This document shows positions 8,393-16,256 of a stretch of 25,970 bases of DNA, in pieces. Location of the stretch: positions 1 to 25,970 of the forward strand of contig JAILZY010000047.1 of assembly GCA_023512255.1 (NCBI GenBank). The letters run 5' to 3'. Numbering within the stretch: the stretch's first letter is position 1; the number at the start of each line of letters is the position of its first letter. A program made the position numbers and the translations under genes. Below the pieces are notes generated by a model that saw only the letters and a program-made list of their open reading frames with translations, made no database searches and was not told the DNA's origin. The stretch is from a bacterium (GTDB lineage: Bacteria; SZUA-182; DTGQ01).

Positions 8393-10329
8393 TGAGCGAC
8401 CAAAACGGCTGGATGACAGCTTTTGACTCCTGGCAGGAGGGTGCGAAGATCAGTAGGCATTTTGCCCGCTTCATGCATCGGCTGGCTGGCGAAAATTGTC
8501 CTGAGCTCTTTTTGGCCGCCGGCCTGCTCAGCCGTTATACAGAAGAAGGCCATGTGTGTCTTGATCTTACCCAAGTTGCCGGCAAGCCCCTGGCCGAAGT
8601 GCTGGACGGCACCGAATGCCGAAAAAGTTGCCCGCAGCTAGCTCACTGGATCAAGGTTTTGAGGGAAAGCAAGGTTGTGGGTTACCCAGGTGAATATAAA
8701 CCCATGATCCTCGATGATGCAGGCCGGCTCTATCTTTACCGCTACTGGGAATATGAGCAGATTGTGGCTGACAACCTTACCCAAAGAGCCTCGCGGCCAT
8801 GTCCTGGGGTTGACCGCGCGCTCCTTGAGGATGGGCTCAGGCGGCTTTTTCCAGAACCGAGCGGAGGAAGTGAGACTAATACAGGTGAGCCCAACTGGCA
8901 GAAGATCGCGGCCATGACTGCTGTTTGCCGAATGTTCTGTGTTATCTCTGGCGGTCCTGGGGCAGGGAAAACCTCAACTGTGGTCAAGGTGCTGGCCCTT
9001 CTCATCGAGCAGGCCAAGGGAAAGCCGCTGCGCATCGCCCTAGCCGCGCCTACTGGCAAAGCCGCCAAGCGCCTTCAGGAATCCATCCGAGAAACCAAAG
9101 GGAAACTAGCTAGCCCAGCCGAAATCATCCGCCTGATTCCCGATGAGGCATCAACTATTCACCGGCTGTTAGGTATAGGCCATAGCTTTTCACGACCGCA
9201 CTACCATGAGGGAAATCCCCTACCCTACGAGGTAGTAGTGGTGGATGAAGCCTCAATGATCGACCTTCCCCTCATGGCTAAACTGGTCCAGGCAGTTGCC
9301 CCCGCAGCCCGACTGATCATCCTTGGGGATAAGGACCAGCTAGCTTCAGTTGAGGCAGGAGGTGTGCTAAGCGATATCTGCGGTCTTGGCCTAAAGTGGC
9401 CTTCTCATGTGGTGGCCAGCGATGGCGGGACCAATGCCGGGCAAGGGGAAATCCCCCTCAGACAAGAGGGCTTGAGCTTTCTGGCCATCCTGGGCAAAAG
9501 CTACCGCTTTGGCTCAGATAGCGGCATTGGTATGCTCAGCCGCTCGGTCAAAGAGGGTGAGGGAAAGCGGGCGCTCAGCCTCATGAAAGGCCTCACAGCC
9601 AATAAATACCAGGATATTGCCTGGCGGCCATGCCCGCCTGCAGCCGCACTGCCAAAAGCCATTGCTGAGCGCGTTATCCAGGAGTATGCCGACTATTTCA
9701 CAGCCAAAGACCCAAACGAGGCCTTTCAGCGTTTCAATCGCTTTCGCCTCCTTTGCGCCATGCGCCAGGGGACCTATGGGGCCGAGCGGGTAAATGCTCT
9801 GATAGAGGATGAGCTTCGGCGGGCCGGTCTGATCAAGAGCAGAAACCGCCGCCACTATCCAGGGCAGCCGATCATGATTTCCTGCAATGATTATCAGCTT
9901 GGGCTTTTTAACGGCGACCTCGGCCTTATTCTGTCTGATCCGACAGCCCCAGACACTACCCTGGCAGCCTATTTTCCCACCTCTGATGGAGCCATGAGAA
10001 AAATTCCCCCAAGTCTCTTGCCTGGGCATGAGACCGTCTATGCCATGACCGTTCACAAGAGCCAGGGCTCGGAGTTTGACCGCATCCTGCTCCTTCTGCC
10101 CGACACAGACGCTAAAATCCTAACCCGGGAGCTGATCTACACCAGCATTACCAGAGCCAGAAATTATGTTGAGGTGTGGAGCCAAGAAGAAATCTTTCTA
10201 AGCGCTGTCTCACGGCGTATCGAGCGACAGTCTGGACTCCAGGATGCCCTGCTAATGCGGGTTGTTGAAATTGGAAGGAACCCTTATTCAATAAGGGTTC
10301 CTTCCCAAACCATCCTCCCAAAACTTTAA
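8392..10329 (+). CDS. recD: Exodeoxyribonuclease V alpha subunit RecD
   Basis: The fast 5'-3' SF1B helicase of RecBCD. Walker A GGPGAGKT (187-194, K193), Walker B VVVDEASMIDL, GDKDQLASVEAGGVL (motif III), and TVHKSQGSEFD with SITRARNYVEVWS (motifs V/VI) are all present. ATG 8392 overlaps the recB TAA by one base with AGGAG 11 nt upstream; a GTG at 8380 would add four residues but leaves no room for that ribosome site. The length (645 residues) exceeds E. coli RecD (608). The last ~19 residues (RNPYSIRVPSQTILPKL and flanks) are encoded inside the hairpin element starting at 10273, so the native C-terminus has probably been replaced or extended by repeat sequence. It is convergent with yifB. 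Confidence 0.96.
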   Translation: MSDQNGWMTAFDSWQEGAKISRHFARFMHRLAGENCPELFLAAGLLSRYTEEGHVCLDLTQVAGKPLAEVLDGTECRKSCPQLAHWIKVLRESKVVGYPGEYKPMILDDAGRLYLYRYWEYEQIVADNLTQRASRPCPGVDRALLEDGLRRLFPEPSGGSETNTGEPNWQKIAAMTAVCRMFCVISGGPGAGKTSTVVKVLALLIEQAKGKPLRIALAAPTGKAAKRLQESIRETKGKLASPAEIIRLIPDEASTIHRLLGIGHSFSRPHYHEGNPLPYEVVVVDEASMIDLPLMAKLVQAVAPAARLIILGDKDQLASVEAGGVLSDICGLGLKWPSHVVASDGGTNAGQGEIPLRQEGLSFLAILGKSYRFGSDSGIGMLSRSVKEGEGKRALSLMKGLTANKYQDIAWRPCPPAAALPKAIAERVIQEYADYFTAKDPNEAFQRFNRFRLLCAMRQGTYGAERVNALIEDELRRAGLIKSRNRRHYPGQPIMISCNDYQLGLFNGDLGLILSDPTAPDTTLAAYFPTSDGAMRKIPPSLLPGHETVYAMTVHKSQGSEFDRILLLLPDTDAKILTRELIYTSITRARNYVEVWSQEEIFLSAVSRRIERQSGLQDALLMRVVEIGRNPYSIRVPSQTILPKL

Positions 10330-10400
10330 TTAATTTAATTAATTAAAGTTTTGGGAAAAGGGTAAAAGGGGAAAACCCTTTTTCAAAAGGGTTTTCCCCT
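10273..10400. repeat. Composite three-hairpin element, copy A (H1-H2-H3), between recD and yifB
   Basis: Three consecutive palindromes. H1 is 10273-10305: arms GGAAGGAACCCTTAT and its complement, 3-nt loop. H2 is 10317-10355: perfect 19-bp A/T-rich arms around one central base, edges CCC/GGG. H3 is 10368-10399: arms GGGGAAAACCCTTTT, 2-nt centre. Linkers contain AAACCATCCTCC and GGAAAAGGGT. The recD stop (10327-10329) lies inside H2; the yifB stop is 30 bp past the end. A further half-hairpin (10406-10423, AAAGGGTTTTCCCCTTAT) repeats one H3 arm plus the linker as found in copy B. Its place between convergent genes suggests bidirectional termination or mRNA 3'-end protection. Confidence 0.85.
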
Positions 10401-10429
10401 CAAACAAAGGGTTTTCCCCTTATCACGCC

Positions 10430-11986
10430 TTAGCGCCAGTAATCCCCACGGTCAAGGCTTCGGTACTGGATGGCCTCAGACACATGGCTAGGGCTGATTC
10501 TCTCTTCTCCAGCCAAGTCAGCAATAGTTCTAGCCACTTTTAGGATCCGATCATAGGCTCTTGCGCTCAGGCCAAAGTTATTGATAGCCGCTTCGATGAG
10601 TTTTGAACAGTCGGCATCAAGGGTGCAATATTTCTTGATCTGCTTGCTGTTGAGCTGAGCATTGCAGAAGATGCTCTGCTCACCCATTCCGCCGTTGGGG
10701 TTACGATAGCGCTCTTCCTGCACCTTTCTGGCTCGATTGACCCGTTGGCGAATCTGCTGTGAGCTCTCACCATCCGTCTGGCCGATCAGGTCCTGGTACT
10801 CCAGGGCTGGCACTTCGATGTGAAGGTCGATCCGATCAAGCAGAGGACCTGAGACACTGGACAGATACTTTCTAATCTCCCGAAAGGTACAGCGGCATTG
10901 CCTGGTGGGATGTCCCAGAAAGCCGCACTTGCAGGGATTCATGGCTGCCACAAGTAAAAAGCGGGCCGGAAAGGTTAAAGAGATGCTCGATCGACAGATG
11001 GTAACCGAGCCATCTTCAAGGGGCTGGCGCATGACCTCAAGAGTGCGGCGGTCAAACTCGGTCAGCTCATCCAGAAACAAAACCCCATGATGGGCTAGGG
11101 AAACCTCACCAGGCCTGGGGATGTTTCCGCCACCGATCAGCCCGGCGTTAGTAATGGTATGGTGTGGAGCCCGAAATGGCCGCGAGGTTATCAGGGCTTG
11201 TTCCCGCCTCAGCAGCCCGGCGATACTATGAATCTTGGTGGCCTCGATAGCCTCCTGCCGGGTCATATCGGGGAGAATGGTTGTAAGCCGTTTTGAGAGC
11301 ATGGTCTTGCCAACTCCCGGAGGGCCGATCAAAAGGACATTATGCCCGCCAGCAGCCGCAATCTCAAGAGCCCGCTTGACATGCTGCTGCCCCTTGACAT
11401 CACGAAAATCAACCTCTTCAACCCGATCCGAAAGAAAGATCTTCTCCCGATCTATCTGCCGCGGGGCGATTTCCAGTAGGCCATTTAAGAATGCATTAGC
11501 CTCAAGGAGCGAGCGAACCGGGAAAATGTTTATCCCCTCAACCACCGCGGCCTCATTAGCATTATCTGTGGGCAAAATGAATCCACAGAGGCCTAGTTGC
11601 CGAGCTAACATGGCCATAGCCAAAGCTCCCTTAATAGGCCGCACTGCACCGTCGAGCGAAAGCTCGCCAGCTATCAGGTACTGATCGAGGACCTTGGCCG
11701 GAATCATTCCCTGAGCTGACAAAAGACCAATGGCAATCGGCAGGTCATAAACCGTCCCCTCTTTACGGATATCAGCCGGAGCCAGATTGATGGTAATCTT
11801 CTGGGAGGGGAAAGTGAAGCCGGAGTTATTCAGGGCGGATTTGACCCGCTCTTTGCTCTCTTTGACCGCAGTGTCTGGAAGCCCAACAGTGGTCAGGTTG
11901 GGAAGCCCTCTAGCTAAATCCACTTCTACTTGAACTGGATAAGCATCTATACCCAGGATAGCACCACTTAGAATTTTCGAAATCAT
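10430..11986 (-). CDS. yifB: YifB/ComM-family Mg-chelatase-like AAA+ ATPase
   Basis: In characterised relatives ComM is a hexameric helicase that aids branch migration during natural transformation; YifB is its orthologue in many bacteria. An N-terminal Lon-S16-like ChlI domain (KILSGAILGIDAYPVQVEV onward, about residues 1-170) precedes an AAA+ module. That module has Walker A GPPGVGKT near residue 220, Walker B VLFLDELTEF, and the cysteine-bearing NPCKCGFLGHPTRQCRC insert typical of YifB. The C-terminal Mg-chelatase domain ends in a short helical region. I place the start at ATG 11986 (MISKILSG), where family similarity begins; an in-frame ATG at 12043 would add 19 unmatched residues. Neither start has a clear ribosome site. 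It is monocistronic and convergent with recD; both genes handle recombining DNA, though no operon links them. Confidence 0.93.
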   Translation of the reverse strand: MISKILSGAILGIDAYPVQVEVDLARGLPNLTTVGLPDTAVKESKERVKSALNNSGFTFPSQKITINLAPADIRKEGTVYDLPIAIGLLSAQGMIPAKVLDQYLIAGELSLDGAVRPIKGALAMAMLARQLGLCGFILPTDNANEAAVVEGINIFPVRSLLEANAFLNGLLEIAPRQIDREKIFLSDRVEEVDFRDVKGQQHVKRALEIAAAGGHNVLLIGPPGVGKTMLSKRLTTILPDMTRQEAIEATKIHSIAGLLRREQALITSRPFRAPHHTITNAGLIGGGNIPRPGEVSLAHHGVLFLDELTEFDRRTLEVMRQPLEDGSVTICRSSISLTFPARFLLVAAMNPCKCGFLGHPTRQCRCTFREIRKYLSSVSGPLLDRIDLHIEVPALEYQDLIGQTDGESSQQIRQRVNRARKVQEERYRNPNGGMGEQSIFCNAQLNSKQIKKYCTLDADCSKLIEAAINNFGLSARAYDRILKVARTIADLAGEERISPSHVSEAIQYRSLDRGDYWR

Positions 11987-12086
11987 CGGATCATTCAACC
12001 AAAAGCAAGATGCTGAAAAAGATTGATCCTGTTTGATCTCCATTAAATTAGACTGAAGTGATAAAATTTATTCTTTACTATTTATT

Positions 12087-12116
12087 AATATATTATACTT
12101 TTGCTATCTTTGTCAA
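12087..12116 (-). promoter_or_regulatory. Sigma70-type promoter for yifB
   Basis: On the minus strand a perfect -35 TTGACA (12116 to 12111) is followed after 18 bp by TATATT (12092 to 12087). A TATAAT also occurs but only 13 bp from the -35. Predicted start near 12080, upstream of both candidate yifB starts. Confidence 0.6.
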
Positions 12117-12197
12117 ATGAAATTGAAAATATATAAAACCCGCTACTTTGAATAAGAGAAAAGTTGAAAAGTTTAAGAGAAGGTAGAGAATTATTGA

Positions 12198-13526
12198 TTA
12201 CAGCAGCAGGCCAAGGGAAAAAGAGAATATCTGGTTGTCGTAGTCTGATCCTGCCTCACCTCCGCTGGATTGTCGGTGCCTGTTCTCAAACCTCAAATCC
12301 GCAGCCAGCCACTCCTGAGGCTGGTATCTCAGCCCTATCCGCCAGGCATAGATCGAATCCCGCCGAGGATTCTGCGGCCGGCCATACCTGTTGACTGTAT
12401 TGCGGTACTTGTCAAACTCATAGGTGAAGCCTGAGAGAGCTCTGAGCTTGTAGGTCAATTGATGATCCAGGGAGATTCTGGCCTGATGCAGGGTATATTT
12501 ATTGAAATCTTCAACCAGATTTCCGCTTTTATCCATCTTGAGCCAGGAGTATTCCCGATCCCCCTTCTCAAGCCCAAATTCAAACCTGGTGCGCTCAGAC
12601 AGCCGATGGGTAAGATTAACCGTAGCTACAGTCATATTAATCTCTTCCCCTTCCTGATATTTCTTGCGGGAAAATCCAAACCTGATCTGGCCAGAGAGCC
12701 TAGCTGTTGCCTCCCAGCGGATCCCCGGCCCCAGAATCCAGGTGCTGGAGTCATCGGTATATCTCCTCGAATCCCGATAGTCGATCTGATAATACTGGCC
12801 CAAGAGAAAGATAGTAGTCTTTGGTTTGATCCGCATATTAACTGAGGTTTCGTAGTGATCCTCATTTCGGTTGTCCAGGCTTAGCGCACTGTCACTGTAG
12901 CGGTAGGTGGCCAGGCTGTATGAGAAATCCAGTCTGAGATTATCGTTGCAGTTTAGGCCAAGCTTAGAAGAATATCGGTTTTCTGTGCGCATTCGCCGGC
13001 CTTCTGTCAGTTCGGCAGGCTCATCGATCTTGTTTTGAACATGGCCAAGGTCAAGGGCAAGCTGTCTGCCTCCCTGTCCAAAAAGAAAATTTCCCGTGGT
13101 GGACAGCCTCCATCCATCGTAGTCCCAGTCTGAATGTTCCCGATAGTGCACAAAATCCCATAACCAGTCAGCTTTGATCGTATGTCGCCTAATCGGCCAC
13201 TCTGCCCTAAGGCCAGGGGAGTAGGCCGAGACCAGATCTGCCCCCCTTTCGGGATAATCCACATCAACCATCTTATAGTATGTTTCCCTAAGCATAAAAC
13301 CGGGATGGATTTCCATCTGACCTAAATGCAAATTGCCTACTGCCCAGCCTGGCCGGATTTGTAAAAGAAGCAGAATAGTAATAATCATCAGGGCAGCAAA
13401 AAATACTCTCCTTTGCTGCCCCAATCCTTCTCCTTCTTTCTTTTGCCCCCAACCTCCTTTCTTTGATGCCGATTCCTTGTCTTCGCTCATCCAATATCTT
13501 CGCTCATGCAACAAACTCCTCATCAT
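12198..13526 (-). CDS. Putative outer-membrane beta-barrel protein (BBP2-like)
   Basis: An exported protein of 442 residues. A charged N-terminus is followed by a hydrophobic stretch (FFAALMIITILLLLQ, about residues 41-55) and a probable signal-peptidase site after GWA. The mature part is a series of amphipathic strands rich in Tyr, Trp and Arg with short polar turns, as in 14- to 18-stranded barrels. It resembles the beta-barrel porin 2 type often found near exopolysaccharide genes; that link is from overall character, not a defining motif. The last residues SFSLGLLL alternate like a terminal strand but lack the usual final Phe/Trp. I choose ATG 13526 because GGAGAGGAAGA lies directly upstream; an in-frame ATG at 13490 is an alternative and would shorten the long n-region. 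It lies 132 bp after the DUF4139 gene, probably in one operon. Confidence 0.65.
   Translation of the reverse strand: MMRSLLHERRYWMSEDKESASKKGGWGQKKEGEGLGQQRRVFFAALMIITILLLLQIRPGWAVGNLHLGQMEIHPGFMLRETYYKMVDVDYPERGADLVSAYSPGLRAEWPIRRHTIKADWLWDFVHYREHSDWDYDGWRLSTTGNFLFGQGGRQLALDLGHVQNKIDEPAELTEGRRMRTENRYSSKLGLNCNDNLRLDFSYSLATYRYSDSALSLDNRNEDHYETSVNMRIKPKTTIFLLGQYYQIDYRDSRRYTDDSSTWILGPGIRWEATARLSGQIRFGFSRKKYQEGEEINMTVATVNLTHRLSERTRFEFGLEKGDREYSWLKMDKSGNLVEDFNKYTLHQARISLDHQLTYKLRALSGFTYEFDKYRNTVNRYGRPQNPRRDSIYAWRIGLRYQPQEWLAADLRFENRHRQSSGGEAGSDYDNQIFSFSLGLLL
13480..13507. repeat. 11-nt direct repeat covering two start-like contexts
   Basis: TCTTCGCTCAT (minus strand ATGAGCGAAGA) occurs at 13480-13490 and 13497-13507, a 17-bp period. 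The inner ATG (13490) is in frame with the barrel protein; the outer one (13507) is not. It looks like a slippage duplication of an initiation region. Confidence 0.6.
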
Positions 13527-13658
13527 TCTTCCTCTCCTGCTCAAATATAGATAGTTAGGTGGCCTTTGGGCATCCCTTTTTCGTCATGTGCGGATAAAAC
13601 TACTTGCATCAACTCGCTTCTTATGTGACCTTGGGGAATAATTCTCAAAAACAAGCTA

Positions 13659-15170
13659 TTAAAATTCCACCCTGATCCGATAGGTAAGTTTAGCCTCTCC
13701 CCTGGCTGGCACAGGCACGGAAAAGCCAATTTTATAGGCCTCAAGCCGCTCATAGGGATGGGAGCTGCTCAAAATTTTCCACTCACCCTGCACCGGCTCA
13801 ATCACCTGAACCACAACCTTCTCATCCCGACGGTTCCTTAGCTCAACCTGCCAGCTGCTCTCATACACCTGGGCAGCCACCTTCTGCCACTCCATTTGCT
13901 TTTGTACCCCAAGCACATCAAAAGCGCTGCCGATCTGGATCCGCACAGTCTCATCAGGCGGTGTATCCATGAGGCGATCTTCGCCAATAAACTCAAAATG
14001 AGTGCGACTTGCGCCTGAGCCAGCAGCAGCCTGGTAAACCCTGATCACCCCCTGCGGCAGGGGAAGCCCAAGGTGATGCTCCTTCCTATTTTCCAGCTTG
14101 AGGTATACCCGAGTAGGTCTTGGCGGCGGCTGCGGCAAATCCCGCTGACTGCGCTGATATATTCCCTCTCCTAGAAAGATATATTCTTTCTGAATAGGGA
14201 TTTTGGTCGCCTCGATAAAGGAAATCTGGGTAGTCTGCTGGTCTTTGAGGGTTGAGGGCTTATCTAGCGTATAGAGGTGATACTCGGCCAACGCCTCCTC
14301 ACGAAAAGGGGAAGGCTGGGCAGCAGTGTCTACCTCAAGGCTTTCAGCAGCTAATCCTTTTCGCCTAATGCCGTATCTGACCTCTTCGGCCCGCTTTACC
14401 TCTCCAGCCACCAGTTTGATTTTGGCCGCAGGGAAAGTAACTCCGCTCTGATTGTCGATGGTTACCCAACTGAATAGATTACCCTCGGCTGCTTTCTGAT
14501 CGAGCCGCAGGAGATAATTGGCTGTCCAGTTTAGGCCGCGAGACAAATAGGATACAACAATCGGCTTCTCCTGCGCCTTTCGGAGCGAATTTTTCACCAG
14601 CCACCGCAAGGTTGGCCGAGCAACCATCTGCTCGGGAATTTTGGGCAGCACAAGGGTGCCAGCCGGATACCCAAGATATATTTCTCCCTTGATCTGATAA
14701 ATAGGTTGATTGTTATGATAGCTCACCAGCTCTGCCTCAAGCAAGCTCTTTTCACCCGTCTTTGGATTTTCCGTCAAAATCTTAAGCTGTTTTCCCACAT
14801 ACTGCTTCAGCAAATTCTCCTGAGTGATGAGGTCATATTCGAACTTCTGCTCCAGGATTTTGATTTCCCGATCTTGAGTCTCAATAAAGACTGTCTCTGG
14901 CTCGATCTGGGCAGGCACATCCATAAATAGCACCTCCTGACTCTCCTCAGGAGAAAAAGCCACCTTTCGCTCCTCTCTAATCAGGCCGTAATTTTGATTG
15001 TAAATAGTTAAGGACAGCCAGCTTCTGCTTTCTCCGCCGCTTCGGATGATCGAGTTTTTCGAATATTCTGCTTTAGCAGATTCCACAACAAGGAGAATAA
15101 CCATAGAGATCAGCCCAACGAGGGCTAATCCTGCCCTGGTCTTCAAAATCATATTAATGATCGTACTCAT
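13659..15170 (-). CDS. Exported DUF4139-domain protein
   Basis: 503 residues with a signal peptide: hydrophobic LALVGLISMVILLVV, then cleavage likely after SAKA (about residue 34). The mature protein is beta-rich and follows the DUF4139 pattern: an early TIYNQNYGLIREER strand pair, the YLSRGLNWTANYLLRLD segment, then WVTIDNQSGVTFPAAKIKLVAGEV, and a C-terminal half of immunoglobulin-like strands with PVPARGEAKLTYRIRVEF at the end. No catalytic motif is visible; the family has no settled function and is periplasmic or surface-exposed by inference. ATG 15170 has GGGAGGG about 10 bp upstream. It is first gene of a minus-strand pair with the outer-membrane barrel and divergent from the polysaccharide phosphatase gene. 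Confidence 0.85.
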   Translation of the reverse strand: MSTIINMILKTRAGLALVGLISMVILLVVESAKAEYSKNSIIRSGGESRSWLSLTIYNQNYGLIREERKVAFSPEESQEVLFMDVPAQIEPETVFIETQDREIKILEQKFEYDLITQENLLKQYVGKQLKILTENPKTGEKSLLEAELVSYHNNQPIYQIKGEIYLGYPAGTLVLPKIPEQMVARPTLRWLVKNSLRKAQEKPIVVSYLSRGLNWTANYLLRLDQKAAEGNLFSWVTIDNQSGVTFPAAKIKLVAGEVKRAEEVRYGIRRKGLAAESLEVDTAAQPSPFREEALAEYHLYTLDKPSTLKDQQTTQISFIEATKIPIQKEYIFLGEGIYQRSQRDLPQPPPRPTRVYLKLENRKEHHLGLPLPQGVIRVYQAAAGSGASRTHFEFIGEDRLMDTPPDETVRIQIGSAFDVLGVQKQMEWQKVAAQVYESSWQVELRNRRDEKVVVQVIEPVQGEWKILSSSHPYERLEAYKIGFSVPVPARGEAKLTYRIRVEF

Positions 15171-15238
15171 AAATAAACTTCCCTCCCTTTAAGTTCTGTA
15201 ATTTAAAATTAAGATTAGATTAAGATGTTCTTTACCCT

Positions 15239-15267
15239 ACTATATCATAAAGTATGAGTTTTCAAAA
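15239..15267 (-). promoter_or_regulatory. Possible promoter for the DUF4139 / beta-barrel pair
   Basis: On the minus strand TATAGT (15244 to 15239) lies downstream of an A/T tract offering TTTTGA at 17 bp, TTTGAA at 16 bp or TTGAAA at 15 bp. The -10 is good, the -35 only fair. The 250-bp divergent spacer otherwise holds the CpsB promoter. Confidence 0.4.
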
Positions 15268-15306
15268 AAATTATTTACTTTGCCGCTTCAAAAGGCGATC
15301 CTATTC

Positions 15307-15335
15307 TTGCCATAGGCATCATTTGCATGTATAAT
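15307..15335 (+). promoter_or_regulatory. Sigma70-type promoter for the CpsB-type phosphatase gene
   Basis: -35 TTGCCA (15307-15312), 17-bp spacer, perfect -10 TATAAT (15330-15335). Predicted transcription start near 15342, leaving a leader of about 79 nt. Confidence 0.7.
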
Positions 15336-15420
15336 CGTCTGCACAATATGTGTTTGCAGAAACCTCTAGACTTTTTAGACTGGGGGGACTATACCTGATT
15401 AAATAAGGATTTTCAACGTC

Positions 15421-16200
15421 ATGATGATTGACTTACATTGTCATATCTTGCCTGGCCTGGATGATGGAGCAAAGGATATCGAAGAATCTCTCCGCATGTG
15501 CTATCTGGCTGCTTTGGACGGGATCGGCAAGATTGTGGCCACTCCTCATACCATGAACGGGGTGTATGTCAATAAAACCGAGACCATAAAGCAGGCAGTG
15601 AGGGAATTAAACGATCTTTTGACCCAGGAGGGAATCGGCCTTGAGATACTGCCAGGTGCCGATGTTCATATTCATCCCAACCTGCTGAAGCTGATCGAAA
15701 CGGAGAATATTACTACAGTCAATGATAATCACCGCTATCTTATGCTTGAGCTGCCTCACCAGCTGGTTCCTCCAAATTTCAAAAATCTGGTCTTCGAGTT
15801 GAACCTGCAAGGGATCATCCCTATCCTTACCCATCCAGAGCGAAACTCAATTCTGCAAAACGATATCAACCTGATCTATGAGCTGGTAGAGCAGGGTGTG
15901 CTGATCCAGATCACTTCGCTAAGCCTGATCGGAGAGTTCGGGTCAAAGCCGGAAGATTGCTGCCACAAGCTGCTGAAATATAACCTAGTTCATATCATCG
16001 CCACAGATGCCCATTCATCCAAGATCCGGCCTCCTCTGCTTTCTCCTTCCGTAGAGGTGGCTAGCAAAATCATCGGAGAACAGGATGCCCTTGACCTGGT
16101 AACTACTAATCCTCTGGCCATCATTGAGGGGAGGGATATTCCCAATCCGAAGGAGCCGGAAAAGCCGCGGCGATCTTTTTTCCGGCGGCTCTTTGGCTAA
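15421..16200 (+). CDS. CpsB/CapC-family PHP-domain tyrosine phosphatase
   Basis: Metal-dependent phosphatases of this family dephosphorylate the tyrosine-rich tails of bacterial BY-kinases that control capsule and exopolysaccharide chain length. The sequence opens with the PHP motif DLHCHILPGLDDGA (H6, H8, D14, D15) and continues with ATPH, the GADVHI strand, LTHPERN and TDAHS, all carrying expected metal ligands. The length (259 residues) is usual; the basic tail RRSFFRRLFG is a possible membrane-contact end. ATG 15421 (a second ATG follows) has AAGGA about 11 bp upstream. No BY-kinase or polysaccharide export gene is in the window, so the substrate is unknown. It probably shares a transcript with the glycosyltransferase 56 bp downstream. 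Confidence 0.9.
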   Translation: MMIDLHCHILPGLDDGAKDIEESLRMCYLAALDGIGKIVATPHTMNGVYVNKTETIKQAVRELNDLLTQEGIGLEILPGADVHIHPNLLKLIETENITTVNDNHRYLMLELPHQLVPPNFKNLVFELNLQGIIPILTHPERNSILQNDINLIYELVEQGVLIQITSLSLIGEFGSKPEDCCHKLLKYNLVHIIATDAHSSKIRPPLLSPSVEVASKIIGEQDALDLVTTNPLAIIEGRDIPNPKEPEKPRRSFFRRLFG

Positions 16201-16256
16201 GAACTCGGAAAGTAAAACCCAATAATTAAAGATAATCAGTGGAGATCAAAACAATT

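Noticed and set aside
9514-10056. 180-residue minus-strand frame inside recD
   Set aside because: Lies wholly opposite conserved RecD helicase motifs and has no recognisable domain.
11235-11684. 149-residue plus-strand frame inside yifB
   Set aside because: Antisense to the conserved AAA+ module; no ribosome site or family likeness.
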